Of a DNA stretch of 64,000 nt, positions 22,966 through 31,954 are shown one piece after another (positions within the stretch are counted from its first letter, which is position 1; each line of letters opens with the position of its first letter). The stretch spans positions 5,283-69,282 of the forward strand of contig DAOUBK010000082.1 in assembly GCA_034432635.1 (NCBI GenBank), given 5' to 3'. Position numbers and translations under genes: made by a program. Source of the stretch: Roseiflexus sp034432635. GTDB lineage: Bacteria; Chloroflexota; Chloroflexia; Chloroflexales; Roseiflexaceae. The notes under the pieces are model-generated. The model had not been told where the DNA came from and made no database searches. It saw only the letters and a program-made list of their open reading frames with translations.

Positions 22966-24615
22966 TCAGTGCGATCCGTTCCGCCGGTACGCCACCTGTC
23001 CATCGATCACTGTCATATCCACCTGGATCTCTTTGATCTCCTGTGGTGGACAGGTGAAATAATCACGGTCGAGCACAGCCATGTCTGCCAGAAAACCGGG
23101 TGATAATCGCCCTTTGATATGCTCTTCGCGGGTCAACCAGGCGCCGGCTGCGGTGCAGGCATAGAGGGCTTCTTCGCGGGTGATCGCCTCTTGTGGCGCG
23201 ATGAGTGTTCCCTTCCAGGTTTTGCGCGTTACCAGGCTATAGAGGCTGATCATTGGATTGTAGTGCACGGTGCTGGGAATATCGCTGGTTGCGATGACCG
23301 GAATGCCGCGATCGAGATAGGTTCGCACCGGTTTGTACTGATGCGCCAGACACTCACCCACATCGCGGAAGAGATCATCACCTTCATAGTAGATAAAGGT
23401 GGGTTGCACGACAGCAGCGATCTGATGTGCTGCCATATGCTGCAGGCTTTCTTCGGTGGCAAAGTAGGCATGGATCAGATTGTGTCGGTGATCCTTGCGC
23501 GGCGAGGCTTCGATAACTCCGGCAAAGGCACGCGCCGCCTCGTGATGCGCCCGGTCGCCGATGGCGTGAATGCCGATATCCCAGCCCAACGCGTGACCGC
23601 GGGCAAAGAATTCACGCAGGTCCTCCGGGTCGAGCCGGTTGTAATCGTAGACCTTATCCTCACCGACGAACGGCTGGAACATCCAGGCAGTGCGGCTCGT
23701 CGTGCCGCCGTCAATCGCCATCTTCAGCCCGCCCAGACTGAGCCAGCGATCCCCCAGACCACTGTACACGCCCAGTTCGGCAGCGCGCGCTTCGAGTTGC
23801 TCGCGGGTCTCGTCTTCGCGGAAGCCGTGCCAGGAGGGCATCAGGTTGACCCGTACCGGCATTCGTCCGGCACGGCGCGCATCCAGATATGCGCGCATTT
23901 CCCAGGGTTGCAACCCCGGATCGAGGATACTGGTGATACCAACCGCGAGGTACGCACGACCGGCAGCCTCGAGCGCCGCGACCGCCTGTTCAGGAGTCGG
24001 TCGGGCAATCAGGCGCCGGCAGAAGAGTTTGGCAGATGCTCGCAGAATGCCATTTGGAGAACCATCGGCAAAGCGCTCGATCTTACCGCCCTGTGGGTCG
24101 GGGGTCGTCGCGTGGACACCTGCCAGTTCGAGCGCCCGGCTATTCACAACATCCATATTGAAAAAACGCTTCAACAGCACCGGATGATCGGTCGTTGCCG
24201 CGTCGAGATCGAGACGGTTGGGCAAACGTCCTTCCGTGAAGAGCGACTCGTTCCATCCTTCGCCAATGATCCATTCGCCGCGTGGCGTTTGTGCTGCCTG
24301 ATCGCGCACCATTGCGACCATCTCTGCAATCGAGGTGCAATGCTCGAGTTGCAGGCGGGTGAACTTGATCCCCAGTTCGAGCATATGGTTATGAGCGTCG
24401 TTGAAACCGGGGACAACCGTGCGACCGCCGAGATCGACCTGTTCGGTGCGCGGACTGGCAAGCGCCCGAACATCGGCGTCGGCGCCAATTGCGACGACCT
24501 GCCCATCCTTGCAGGCGATGGCGGAACAACGCGGCAACTCAGAATCGAACGTCGTGATCACACCATTGAACAGGATCAGATCGGGCGCAAGATCGCGGGC
24601 ACGCAGCGTGGGCAT
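22966..24615 (-). CDS. YtcJ-type amidohydrolase
   Basis: A 549-residue amidohydrolase-3 family protein. After a small beta-sandwich (DLILFNGVITTFDSE) comes GRTVVPGFNDAHNHMLE, the first metal-binding HxH. Later motifs include WDIGIHAIGDRAHHEAARAF and IPVIATSDIPSTVHYNP, with a metal-ligand Asp in the usual place. The C-terminus LSPGFLADMAVLDRDYF completes the sandwich. It probably hydrolyses an exocyclic amide such as an N-acyl or formamide; the substrate is not predictable. ATG 24615 with GGAGG 6 nt upstream is chosen over a reading starting 159 nt earlier. Followed by the GNAT gene. Confidence 0.88.
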   Translation of the reverse strand: MPTLRARDLAPDLILFNGVITTFDSELPRCSAIACKDGQVVAIGADADVRALASPRTEQVDLGGRTVVPGFNDAHNHMLELGIKFTRLQLEHCTSIAEMVAMVRDQAAQTPRGEWIIGEGWNESLFTEGRLPNRLDLDAATTDHPVLLKRFFNMDVVNSRALELAGVHATTPDPQGGKIERFADGSPNGILRASAKLFCRRLIARPTPEQAVAALEAAGRAYLAVGITSILDPGLQPWEMRAYLDARRAGRMPVRVNLMPSWHGFREDETREQLEARAAELGVYSGLGDRWLSLGGLKMAIDGGTTSRTAWMFQPFVGEDKVYDYNRLDPEDLREFFARGHALGWDIGIHAIGDRAHHEAARAFAGVIEASPRKDHRHNLIHAYFATEESLQHMAAHQIAAVVQPTFIYYEGDDLFRDVGECLAHQYKPVRTYLDRGIPVIATSDIPSTVHYNPMISLYSLVTRKTWKGTLIAPQEAITREEALYACTAAGAWLTREEHIKGRLSPGFLADMAVLDRDYFTCPPQEIKEIQVDMTVIDGQVAYRRNGSH

Positions 24616-24804
24616 TGTTAGCCTCCAGAATGTGCGCTGACGGTTGTGCAGGTTCGAGCCTGCGGAGCATGAGAGTACCTCACCGGCCACCTGTGCGGCA
24701 GGGAAGACACCACCCGTAGCCGGGTTGTGGCGCATATCGGCAGCATCTGTCCGGCGCAGGTCGACGCCGGGCATTATACCACAGGCGTCGTGCCAGAAGC
24801 AGTA

Positions 24805-24813
24805 TGGTATAAT
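24805..24813 (+). promoter_or_regulatory. Extended -10 promoter of ruvB
   Basis: TGGTATAAT, a perfect extended -10. Transcription would start near 24820, leaving a short leader with GGAGGAG at 24830-24836 before ATG 24840. Confidence 0.65.
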
Positions 24814-24839
24814 GACCGCACAGGTGTGCGGAGGAGTCT

Positions 24840-25883
24840 ATGAGCGGAGAACGGGTCGTCACGCCGAGGGCCGGCGAGGAAGATCAGCAGATCGAAAAGA
24901 GTCTACGACCGCGTCGTCTCGCCGAGTTCATTGGGCAGGAAAAGGTGGTCGAGCAGTTGCGCATTGCCATCGTTGCTGCGAAAGGGCGTGGCGAGCCGCT
25001 GGATCACACCCTGCTGTACGGACCGCCCGGTCTCGGAAAGACGAGTCTGGCAGGTGTGCTCGCTGCTGAGATGGGAGTCAATATCAAGTTGACGTCCGGT
25101 CCGGCCATCGAGCGCGCCGGCGACCTTGCCGCACTGCTGACCAACCTGCAGAAGGACGATATTCTCTTCATCGATGAGATTCATCGCCTGAACCGGGCTA
25201 TCGAAGAAGTGCTCTACCCGGCAATGGAAGACTTTGCACTCGATATTATGGTCGGAAAGGGTCCGGGAGCGCGCAGTTTGCGTCTGAAACTGCCGCGGTT
25301 CACGGTGATCGGTGCTACGACCCGTCTGGCATTGCTGACATCACCGCTGCGCGATCGGTTTGGTTCGGTGCACCGCCTTGAATTTTACTCGATCGATGCG
25401 CTTTACCAGATTGTGATGCGCTCGGCGCGTATTCTAGGGGTTGATTGCACGCCGGAAGGGGCGCGCGAGATCGCCGCCCGGGCCCGCGGAACACCCCGTA
25501 TTGTCAATCGCCTGTTACGCCGGGTTCGCGATTATGCCCAGGTGGTCGGCAATGGCGTCATTACACTGGAGACAGCACGCGACGCACTGGCGAAACTGGA
25601 GGTCGATCACCTGGGTCTCGACGAAAATGACCGACGCCTGCTGCACGCGATTATCGAGTTGTTCAACGGGGGACCGGTCGGGCTTTCGACGCTGGCGGCA
25701 TCGCTTGCCGAAGAGGTCGATGCGATCGAAGACGTGTACGAACCGTTTTTGCTGCAACTAGGCTTTCTGCAACGCACGCCGCGCGGTCGAATCGCTACGC
25801 GGCGCGCGTATGAACACCTGGGCATTCCCTACCTCGAACGCACCACCGATGACAGTGCGGAGCAGGGGCGGTTGTGGTCGTGA
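24840..25883 (+). CDS. ruvB: Holliday junction branch migration ATPase RuvB
   Basis: A 347-residue AAA+ motor that drives branch migration with RuvA. Motifs: LRPRRLAEFIGQEKVVEQL, Walker A GPPGLGKTSL (near residue 63), Walker B DDILFIDEIHRL, sensor 1 VIGATTRLALLTSPLRDRF with the arginine finger, and sensor 2 in GTPRIVNRLLRRVRD. The C-terminal winged helix ends RIATRRAYEHLGIPYL. Neither ruvA nor ruvC is adjacent. GGAGGAG precedes the ATG at 24840. Its stop directly abuts the convergent msrB. Confidence 0.97.
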   Translation: MSGERVVTPRAGEEDQQIEKSLRPRRLAEFIGQEKVVEQLRIAIVAAKGRGEPLDHTLLYGPPGLGKTSLAGVLAAEMGVNIKLTSGPAIERAGDLAALLTNLQKDDILFIDEIHRLNRAIEEVLYPAMEDFALDIMVGKGPGARSLRLKLPRFTVIGATTRLALLTSPLRDRFGSVHRLEFYSIDALYQIVMRSARILGVDCTPEGAREIAARARGTPRIVNRLLRRVRDYAQVVGNGVITLETARDALAKLEVDHLGLDENDRRLLHAIIELFNGGPVGLSTLAASLAEEVDAIEDVYEPFLLQLGFLQRTPRGRIATRRAYEHLGIPYLERTTDDSAEQGRLWS

Positions 25884-26360
25884 CTAGCGCTTCGACTCGC
25901 GTTCTTTACCCAGTACGCCTTCAAACAACGGCAGGTATTCACCGTACCCTTCCTCTTCCAGTTTTTCGACTGGAATGAAGCGCAGCGCAGCCGAGTTGAT
26001 GCAGTAGCGCAACCCCGTGGGCGCGGGACCATCGTCGAACACATGGCCAAGATGCGAGTCGCCGTGCTTCGAACGCACCTCGGTGCGCACCATCCAGAGT
26101 TTGCGGTCCTCGCGCGTCACGATATTGTCCGGATCGAGCGGCTTCGTAAAACTGGGCCATCCGGTTCCCGAGTCGTACTTGTCAAGCGAACTGAAGAGCG
26201 GTTCGCCCGACACAACATCGATGTAAATGCCGTGCGCTTTATTGTTCCAGTAAGCATTCCGGAATGGCGGCTCGGTTCCTTCATGCTGCGTCACTTCGTA
26301 CTGCTCAGGCGTCAGGCGCTTGCGCAGTTCTTCGTCCGATGGTTTCGTGTATTGCTTCAT
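25884..26360 (-). CDS. msrB: Peptide-methionine (R)-S-oxide reductase
   Basis: A 158-residue SelR-domain protein that reduces methionine-R-sulfoxide in proteins. Motifs: EGTEPPFRNAYWNNKAHGIY, SLDKYDSGTGWPSFTKPL, and the catalytic-Cys motif RYCINSAALRFIP near residue 132. The four zinc-binding cysteines of the usual type are absent: SGEPLF stands where CGxPLF is expected, so this is a zinc-less MsrB. ATG 26360 is preceded by GGAGGGAG. It is convergent with ruvB without any spacer. Confidence 0.95.
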   Translation of the reverse strand: MKQYTKPSDEELRKRLTPEQYEVTQHEGTEPPFRNAYWNNKAHGIYIDVVSGEPLFSSLDKYDSGTGWPSFTKPLDPDNIVTREDRKLWMVRTEVRSKHGDSHLGHVFDDGPAPTGLRYCINSAALRFIPVEKLEEEGYGEYLPLFEGVLGKERESKR

Positions 26361-26395
26361 AGGTTGCTCCCTCCTGATCACGGCTATTCTCCGTC

Positions 26396-26404
26396 AGTGT
26401 ACCA
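26396..26404 (-). promoter_or_regulatory. Predicted extended -10 promoter of msrB
   Basis: TGGTACACT on the minus strand, about 36 nt before the ATG; no good -35. Confidence 0.4.
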
Positions 26405-26453
26405 TGTCTTCGCATCCGACGGCGAAACGGATGCACCCCGACAGGTCGGGCGC

Positions 26454-26482
26454 TTGCACGTATGCTCTCCTTCTGGTACACT
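26454..26482 (+). promoter_or_regulatory. Predicted sigma-A promoter of the methyltransferase operon
   Basis: TTGCAC (26454-26459), 17-bp spacer, TACACT (26477-26482) with TGG just before it (extended -10). ATG at 26516. Confidence 0.7.
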
Positions 26483-26515
26483 GCGCAGAACTTGCTCGAT
26501 GGGCAGGCATAAGGC

Positions 26516-27373
26516 ATGGAGCAAACCGAATACGAGGTGATGGCGGTAGTCGAAAGCCGCCACTGGTGGTACGGCGGCATGCGCGCCATTGCGGCGGCGT
26601 TGCTCGACGAGGTGTATGCCGGACGACGCGATCTGCGCATCCTTGATGCCGGTTGCGGCACCGGCGGAAATGTGGTCTTCCTTCGTCGTTACGGGTCGGT
26701 CGCTGCGGTCGATCTGGCGCCGGAAGCGTCGCTCTTCGGAGGTGAACGATTACGCGGTGCGCTGACGCAGGCAACTGTGCTAGCGTTGCCATTCGTCGAT
26801 ACATGCTTCGACCTGGTAACATCCTTCGAGGTGCTGTACCACCGTGGCGTTCCCGACGAAGCAACGGCGTTGCGCGAAACGTGGCGTGTGCTTCGACCCG
26901 GCGGGCGTCTTCTCCTGCGATTGCCTGCGTTCGAGTGGTTGCGTGGCAGGCATGATCGCGCCGTCCACGGTCGGCGGCGCTATACGATCGATGACGTCCA
27001 GACATTGCTGCAGAGCCAGGGGTTTGTCATTGAACGTATTTCTTATGTCAATACACTCCTGTTGCCATTTCCACTTATCCAGCGGCTCATCGAGCGTCTG
27101 CTGCCTGACGCTGCTGATGATGGATCAGACCTTCAACTGCCGCCAGCGTTGCTGAACGAAGTGTTACGCTGGCCCCTTGCCGCCGAGGCTGCCTGGATTG
27201 CCCGCGGTGGTTCGTTTCCGGTGGGTCTTTCCGTCATTTGCCGTGCGCGGAAGGATCAGGCAGCGGTTGACCGGGCTGAAATGACCCTGCAGAGCATAAG
27301 AGGGGGCAACAGGTTCGCTTCTTTGCCCCCAACTGGCTTAGATTACGCATGGGATGCGCACGCTCCACAATGA
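26516..27373 (+). CDS. Class I SAM-dependent methyltransferase
   Basis: A 285-residue protein with the Rossmann SAM motif I DLRILDAGCGTGGNVVFL near residue 40, acidic motif AAVDLAPEAS, motif LPFVDTCFDLVTSFEVLYH and WRVLRPGGRLLLRLPAFEW. The N-terminal EYEVMAVVESRHWWYGG is typical of Methyltransf_11-type small-molecule or sugar/lipid methyltransferases. The last 40 residues (SIRGGNRFASLPPTG onward) are unlike the family and cover a hairpin of GGGGGCAA/TTGCCCCC arms (27302-27330). First gene of an operon with a second methyltransferase and a VTT protein. Substrate unknown. Confidence 0.88.
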   Translation: MEQTEYEVMAVVESRHWWYGGMRAIAAALLDEVYAGRRDLRILDAGCGTGGNVVFLRRYGSVAAVDLAPEASLFGGERLRGALTQATVLALPFVDTCFDLVTSFEVLYHRGVPDEATALRETWRVLRPGGRLLLRLPAFEWLRGRHDRAVHGRRRYTIDDVQTLLQSQGFVIERISYVNTLLLPFPLIQRLIERLLPDAADDGSDLQLPPALLNEVLRWPLAAEAAWIARGGSFPVGLSVICRARKDQAAVDRAEMTLQSIRGGNRFASLPPTGLDYAWDAHAPQ

Positions 27374-27383
27374 CGGTGACGAG

Positions 27384-28049
27384 ATGTTTCAGACACCGCT
27401 CAACAGAATCTCCGCCCATCCTGGACTCTGGGGCTTTCTGCGACGTATTGTCGAAGACGGGTTCGATGCCGAGAAAGACGTAATCCGGCGCGAACTCGAT
27501 CCCTGGCATGATCGCGGGAAGCGGCAATTTCTCGATTTTGGCTGCGGCACGGGCGAATTTTCGATCTGTTTTCCGCCCGAATCGTATACCGGCGTCGATA
27601 TTGCCCGGCATTACATCCACTACGCAGCTCACCGTCGCCCCGGACGCTACGCGGTCATGAGCGGCGCGGGGCTTGGCTTTGCTTCCGGCAGTTTTGATGG
27701 CGCTCTTGTTCTGGGCGTGTTCCACCATCTGCCCGATGATCTGGTGCGCACCACGCTCGCAGACCTGCACCGCGTGCTGCGTCCCGGCGCTGCGCTGCTT
27801 GTGATGGAAGACATTCCTTCGCCACGCCCGTGGAATGTGCTGGGTCACCTGATGCACTGGCTCGACCGTGGCGATTATATTCGTCAGGACGACGCCTATC
27901 GCGCATTGATGCAACCATACTTCGCGCTGCGTCGCAGTTATCATATCAAGAGCGGTATCTGCGACCTGGCGGTGTATGTGTTAGACCGTCTCGATCAATC
28001 GGAAGCCATCGAGTCGGAAGCGCCGGTGTTCCGTTGCGTCGGGGAGTAG
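27384..28049 (+). CDS. Class I SAM-dependent methyltransferase
   Basis: A 221-residue protein with SAM motif QFLDFGCGTGEFSICF, YTGVDIARHYIHYA, FDGALVLGVFHHLPDD and LHRVLRPGAALLVMEDIP. It differs enough from its upstream neighbour to act on another substrate. ATG 27384 (MFQTPLNRISAHPG) is preferred to an upstream GTG at 27354 that lies inside the previous gene; both lack a strong SD, suggesting coupling. It ends 3 nt before the VTT gene. A role in membrane lipid or quinone modification is only a guess from the neighbouring membrane protein. Confidence 0.86.
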   Translation: MFQTPLNRISAHPGLWGFLRRIVEDGFDAEKDVIRRELDPWHDRGKRQFLDFGCGTGEFSICFPPESYTGVDIARHYIHYAAHRRPGRYAVMSGAGLGFASGSFDGALVLGVFHHLPDDLVRTTLADLHRVLRPGAALLVMEDIPSPRPWNVLGHLMHWLDRGDYIRQDDAYRALMQPYFALRRSYHIKSGICDLAVYVLDRLDQSEAIESEAPVFRCVGE

Positions 28050-28052
28050 ATC

Positions 28053-28730
28053 GTGGAACGGTTTCCGGCTCATCGACTGCCTCGCCTGGGCGTGCGCCGT
28101 CTGATCGCTGTTGTGCTGGCAATCCTGCTTGCCGGCGCCGTTTTCTGGCTTTTCCACACCTCTGGCGAACTGCTGAACCCTGCCATCATCCGAACCATGG
28201 TCACCACGCTTGGTCCATTCGGTCCGCTGGCGCTGATCGGTGCGCTGGCGCTGTTGCTGGTCGCACCGGTCGCACCGGCGGCAGTGTTGCAGATCGGTGC
28301 AGGACTGGCGTTCGGTCCACTGTTCGGTTTCCTGTACACGTTGATCGCCGACGCGATTGGGGCGAGTATCGGATTCTGGCTCGCCAGGCGGTGGGGACGC
28401 GCACTGCTTGATCCACGCCTGTCGCCGGAGATGCGCACGCAGGTCGAACGGCTGGCACGGCGCGTGACCTGGCACAGTGTGATGCTCTTGCGTCTGCTGC
28501 CAGGTCCGGCGTATCCGCTGGTGTCGTTCGCTGCCGGTTACTCGCAACTGGGGTTTAGCGCATACATACTGGCGTCGCTCGCCGGGGTAGCACCAGCGCT
28601 TGCACTGCTCGCATTTGCCGGCGACGTGGTGACACACTCACCTCTTCTGGCGTTTGGGCTGGTTGCGCTGCTGGTCGGTTCGCTGGTGTTTGTCGGGCGT
28701 TGGAGGAACCGGCGCGCGCCTCCCGTGTAA
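28053..28730 (+). CDS. TVP38/TMEM64 (VTT/DedA-like) membrane protein
   Basis: A 225-residue integral membrane protein. Motifs: FGPLALIGALALLLVAPVAP, GLAFGPLFGFLYTLIADAIG and ASIGFWLARRWGR in the re-entrant VTT core, then LLRLLPGPAYPLVSFAAGYS. Related DedA/VTT proteins move lipids such as undecaprenyl phosphate or phospholipids across the membrane. GTG 28053 lies 3 nt after the methyltransferase stop. Its last 93 bp overlap the convergent gene 28638-29720 in antisense. Confidence 0.9.
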   Translation: MERFPAHRLPRLGVRRLIAVVLAILLAGAVFWLFHTSGELLNPAIIRTMVTTLGPFGPLALIGALALLLVAPVAPAAVLQIGAGLAFGPLFGFLYTLIADAIGASIGFWLARRWGRALLDPRLSPEMRTQVERLARRVTWHSVMLLRLLPGPAYPLVSFAAGYSQLGFSAYILASLAGVAPALALLAFAGDVVTHSPLLAFGLVALLVGSLVFVGRWRNRRAPPV

Positions 28731-29720
28731 CCAGAGGATCAACGCCAGCAACCATCCCATCCAGGCAAGTACAGTTTTGCCGTAGCGCGCAACGAACAAC
28801 CCCGTCAGGATCACGGTTCGCGCTGTCAGCATCACCAGGTAGGGCGCCGGCGCAACCCGCACGGTTTCGTTCCAATCGAGACGGGCGATCCGTTCCAGAT
28901 AACCAGCGGTAATACACTGTTCGAGTGTTGCAATATACACGATATCGGTGCAGGCAGCCGCCAGGAGCAGGTCACGCCGCAGATCGTCCCACTTCAGGAT
29001 CGTACCGTCGCTGCCCGAACTTCCGACGGCGAGTGCATCGGCAGATGGACCATAGACCGCGATCAACGCACTGCCAAACCACGCTGGCGCCGTTTCGCTC
29101 AGACACATCAGTACTTCAATATCGGCAGGAAGATCAACAATGTCGAGTGCGCGCTGCAGGAGGGTCGTGCCAACCCGGCGATCATCGGCGATGAGGGGAA
29201 TCTGGTAGGCATGCACCTCGTAGCCGTCACGTCGTGCTACTGCCATCAATTCGAGATATGCTGCACGCGCCGCCGGAAAAAGTGCATTATCGCGCGCCAG
29301 CCAGATCCGCCGTGCAATCTCGCGCGCACCGCTCCAGCCGACGAACAGTGTATCACTCAGCGGCGGCTCCATATCAAAGCCGACGGCAGCAAAAAGCACG
29401 TTGTTCGCACGTGCCCAGGCATGGAACGCCTGATACGCTGCCGCAGCACGTGGGTAATTCTGGAGATTGAACGCCAGACCTTCGTCGGCAGGTAATGTCA
29501 ACCAGGCAACGACCGGAATACCATGCGCATTGAGCAGGCGCGCCGCAGTTGCATGGGCATCATCGAGAACGGGCAACGCCAGGGCAATGCCGTAGTTCTG
29601 TGTGGCAAGCAGGTGCAGCACCTCTGCGCGATCAAGGAACCGCAGCAATTCAGCACCGCCCGATTCGCAAAAGAAAAAAAGTTGCGGCTCTGCGTGGAGC
29701 TTCGTGATTGTCGCATTCAT
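28638..29720 (-). CDS. Hypothetical protein with C-terminal membrane anchor
   Basis: A 360-residue protein that I cannot assign. Residues 1-270 look like an alpha/beta, perhaps TIM-barrel, domain: FFFCESGGAELLRFLDRAEV, GIPVVAWLTLPADEGLAFN, FAAVGFDMEPPLSD and EVHAYQIPLIADDRR resemble glycosidase-like barrel strands. Residues about 295-345 hold two hydrophobic helices, followed by a proline- and lysine-rich tail. There is no signal peptide. Almost no leader is predicted: TGCTACAAT at 29738-29730 on this strand puts the transcript start within a few bases of ATG 29720. The 3' end overlaps the VTT gene by 93 bp. What it does is unknown. Confidence 0.75.
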   Translation of the reverse strand: MNATITKLHAEPQLFFFCESGGAELLRFLDRAEVLHLLATQNYGIALALPVLDDAHATAARLLNAHGIPVVAWLTLPADEGLAFNLQNYPRAAAAYQAFHAWARANNVLFAAVGFDMEPPLSDTLFVGWSGAREIARRIWLARDNALFPAARAAYLELMAVARRDGYEVHAYQIPLIADDRRVGTTLLQRALDIVDLPADIEVLMCLSETAPAWFGSALIAVYGPSADALAVGSSGSDGTILKWDDLRRDLLLAAACTDIVYIATLEQCITAGYLERIARLDWNETVRVAPAPYLVMLTARTVILTGLFVARYGKTVLAWMGWLLALILWLHGRRAPVPPTPDKHQRTDQQRNQPKRQKR

Positions 29721-29730
29721 AGTCGCACCA

Positions 29731-29760
29731 TTGTAGCATGAGCGGAAAAACTGGTATCAT
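29731..29760 (+). promoter_or_regulatory. Predicted promoter of the ABC-2 exporter operon
   Basis: TTGTAG (29731-29736), 18-bp spacer, TATCAT (29755-29760) with TGG before it. It overlaps the divergent extended -10 of the gene ending at 28638, so the two promoters may exclude each other. Confidence 0.45.
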
Positions 29761-29800
29761 ACATAAAGGAAAGACGGCATGCCATCGAGAAGGCAGATCG

Positions 29801-30787
29801 ATGACGGCTATTGTTGAAACCCGTGATCTGACCCGTCGCTACGGATCGAACCTGGCGCTTGACCACCTGAATCTCACCATTCCAGAGGGCGCTATTTTTG
29901 GCTTTATCGGTCCAAACGGCGCTGGTAAGACCACGACCATGCGTATCCTGACAACATTGCTGGCGCCAAGCGCCGGTGAAGCGCACGTCGCCGGCGTATC
30001 GGTCGTGAGCGATCCGCGCACGGTACGACGGCTTGTCGGCTTCATGCCCGACTTCTTTGGCGTCTACGACAACATGAAATCGTGGGAGTACCTCGACTTT
30101 TTCGGTCGCGCCTACGGTATACCAGTGCAGCGGCGCCAGCAGTTGATCGGAGAGTTGCTGGAACTGGTCGATCTGGGGCACAAGCGCAACGAACCGGTGA
30201 TGTCGCTATCGCGCGGCATGAAACAACGTCTGAGCCTGGCGCGCGCGATGATGCACGATCCACAACTGCTCATCCTCGATGAACCGGCAAGCGGTCTCGA
30301 TCCACGGGCGCGCATCGAGTTGCGCGAACTGCTCAAGGAGTTGCGCGCGCTTGGTAAGACGATCATGATCAGTTCCCACATTCTGACCGAACTCGCGGAA
30401 ATGTGCACGCACATTGGCATTATCGAGCGTGGGAAATTGCTCGCCGCCGGCGAGGTGCAGCAGATTCTGCGCTCGATGCGTCCCCACCGCATTGTCGAGA
30501 TACGCATCGTTTCCGGCGCAGCGCACGCTGAAGCGATGCTGCGCACGCATCCCGATGTACTGGAGTTGCGGCGTGCAGGCGCGCGCGACGCTGAAGAACA
30601 GGAAGCAGAGCCACTCGACGACGCAACAGGTCCTCATACGCTCCTGGCAGACTTCGTCGGCGACGAACACGCGCTTGGCGCATTGCTGGCGGCGCTGGTG
30701 ACCGGTGGCGTGCGCATCTCACATTTTGCCGAGCAGTCTGGCGACCTGGAAGATATTTTCCTGCACGTCACCAAAGGTATTGTTTAG
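29801..30787 (+). CDS. ABC-2 type exporter ATP-binding protein
   Basis: A 328-residue ATPase. Walker A is GPNGAGKTTTMRIL, the Q-loop region is VGFMPDFFGVYDNMKSWEYL, the signature is MSLSRGMKQRLSLARAM, Walker B is LLILDEPASGLDPRARIEL and the switch is IMISSHILTELAEMCTH. The C-terminal extension (about 225-328) is typical of CcmA/NatA-like exporters. ATG 29801 (MTAIVETRDLTRRYG) is used; a longer reading from 29738 would start inside the promoter. The permease follows 10 nt later. Cargo unknown. Confidence 0.92.
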   Translation: MTAIVETRDLTRRYGSNLALDHLNLTIPEGAIFGFIGPNGAGKTTTMRILTTLLAPSAGEAHVAGVSVVSDPRTVRRLVGFMPDFFGVYDNMKSWEYLDFFGRAYGIPVQRRQQLIGELLELVDLGHKRNEPVMSLSRGMKQRLSLARAMMHDPQLLILDEPASGLDPRARIELRELLKELRALGKTIMISSHILTELAEMCTHIGIIERGKLLAAGEVQQILRSMRPHRIVEIRIVSGAAHAEAMLRTHPDVLELRRAGARDAEEQEAEPLDDATGPHTLLADFVGDEHALGALLAALVTGGVRISHFAEQSGDLEDIFLHVTKGIV

Positions 30788-30797
30788 AGTCACGCAT

Positions 30798-31703
30798 ATG
30801 CCGGAACTCAACCCAATCCTGATCAAGGACCTCCGCAGTCGAATGCGGGGTGCGCGCGCCTACATTCTGTTGACCATCTACCTGATGATCCTTGCCGGCG
30901 TCACCCTCCTGCTCTATGTGGCAGTTGCCGGGAGCACCGGCAGTGACCTCAACGCCGGGCGTCAGATCGGTCGCTCGTTGTTTTTCACGATTGCGACAGT
31001 GGCGCTGATCGAGGTCTGCCTGATCACGCCCGTGCTGACCTCGGGCAGTATCGCCGGTGAGAAAGAACGTCAAACCTATGATCTCCTCGTTGCGTCACTC
31101 CTCACACCCTGGCAGATTGTGTGGGGCAAACTGGCATCGGCGCTGGCATTCGCGCTGCTACTGATTGTTGCAGTCGTGCCAGTGATGAGTCTGGCTTTTC
31201 TGTTTGGCGGGGTTGGATTGACCGAAGTGCTGATTGCAATTGTCGGACTGGTGACGACCGCCATCCTGTATGCTACCATTGGGCTATTCTGGTCGGCGCT
31301 GATGCAAAGCTCACTGGGGGCAACCAGTTTCGCTATCGGCACAGTGATTGTCATTCTGCTCGGCATCCCGTTTCTGATCGTCATCGTCACCCTGATCCTG
31401 GGCGCCAGTGCGCCATCGAGTCTGCTTGACTCGCGCTGGTTCATCTACATCAGTCGGTTGTTCACTGCACTGCACCCCTTCATCGCGCTTGGGACAACGG
31501 CCACGCAACTTTCAAACGGTGAGAGTCCCTTTTTCGAGGTCGTGCGGACAGGTGCGACAAATGTTGTGGTGCCCAGCCCCTGGCTGCTGTATGCAATCCT
31601 TTCCCTGATCGCAACCGTGATCCTGATCGTGTCGAGTGTGCGCCTCATCCACCCGGTGCAAGCCGCATCTCCCGGGCGCAGACTACCCGTTCACCACAGG
31701 TGA
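30798..31703 (+). CDS. ABC-2 type permease
   Basis: A 301-residue membrane protein: N-terminal PELNPILIKDLRSRMRGARAY is the usual cytosolic start of ABC-2 permeases, followed by about six TM helices (residues about 22-45, 70-92, 118-142, 150-178, 186-212 and 260-285). GSIAGEKERQTYDLLVASLL between helices 2 and 3 is the classic ABC-2 elbow loop that contacts the ATPase. ATG 30798 is chosen because it gives that N-terminus. It forms an exporter with the preceding ATPase. The 250 bp after its stop (31704-31954) contain nothing I can identify. Confidence 0.9.
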   Translation: MPELNPILIKDLRSRMRGARAYILLTIYLMILAGVTLLLYVAVAGSTGSDLNAGRQIGRSLFFTIATVALIEVCLITPVLTSGSIAGEKERQTYDLLVASLLTPWQIVWGKLASALAFALLLIVAVVPVMSLAFLFGGVGLTEVLIAIVGLVTTAILYATIGLFWSALMQSSLGATSFAIGTVIVILLGIPFLIVIVTLILGASAPSSLLDSRWFIYISRLFTALHPFIALGTTATQLSNGESPFFEVVRTGATNVVVPSPWLLYAILSLIATVILIVSSVRLIHPVQAASPGRRLPVHHR

Positions 31704-31954
31704 CGCCTGAACCTGATCGATAGGAGGCATTCCTGTCGGGTCAATTCCTGATCCTTTTGCGATGTGTCGGACGTATCGGAACACTACGCGTCGCCGCACA
31801 GTCCGGGTGGGCGTCTCACGTGTTGCAGCAATGTTGACCTGTCATGGAGGTGCAGGCATCCCTCAGCCGCATACGAGGGCAGCACGTCCACGCCACGGGC
31901 ATAGAGCACCAACAGGGAACGAACACCGGTGCACCGTGAATGGCTCTTTGGTGT

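Noticed and set aside
23119..24621. 500-codon open frame antisense to the amidohydrolase
   Set aside because: It is the complement of a gene with full metal-binding motifs; no family features.
27302..27330. GGGGGCAA/TTGCCCCC hairpin as a terminator
   Set aside because: It lies within the coding end of the first methyltransferase, has no T-tract and the next gene begins only about 55 nt later without its own promoter.
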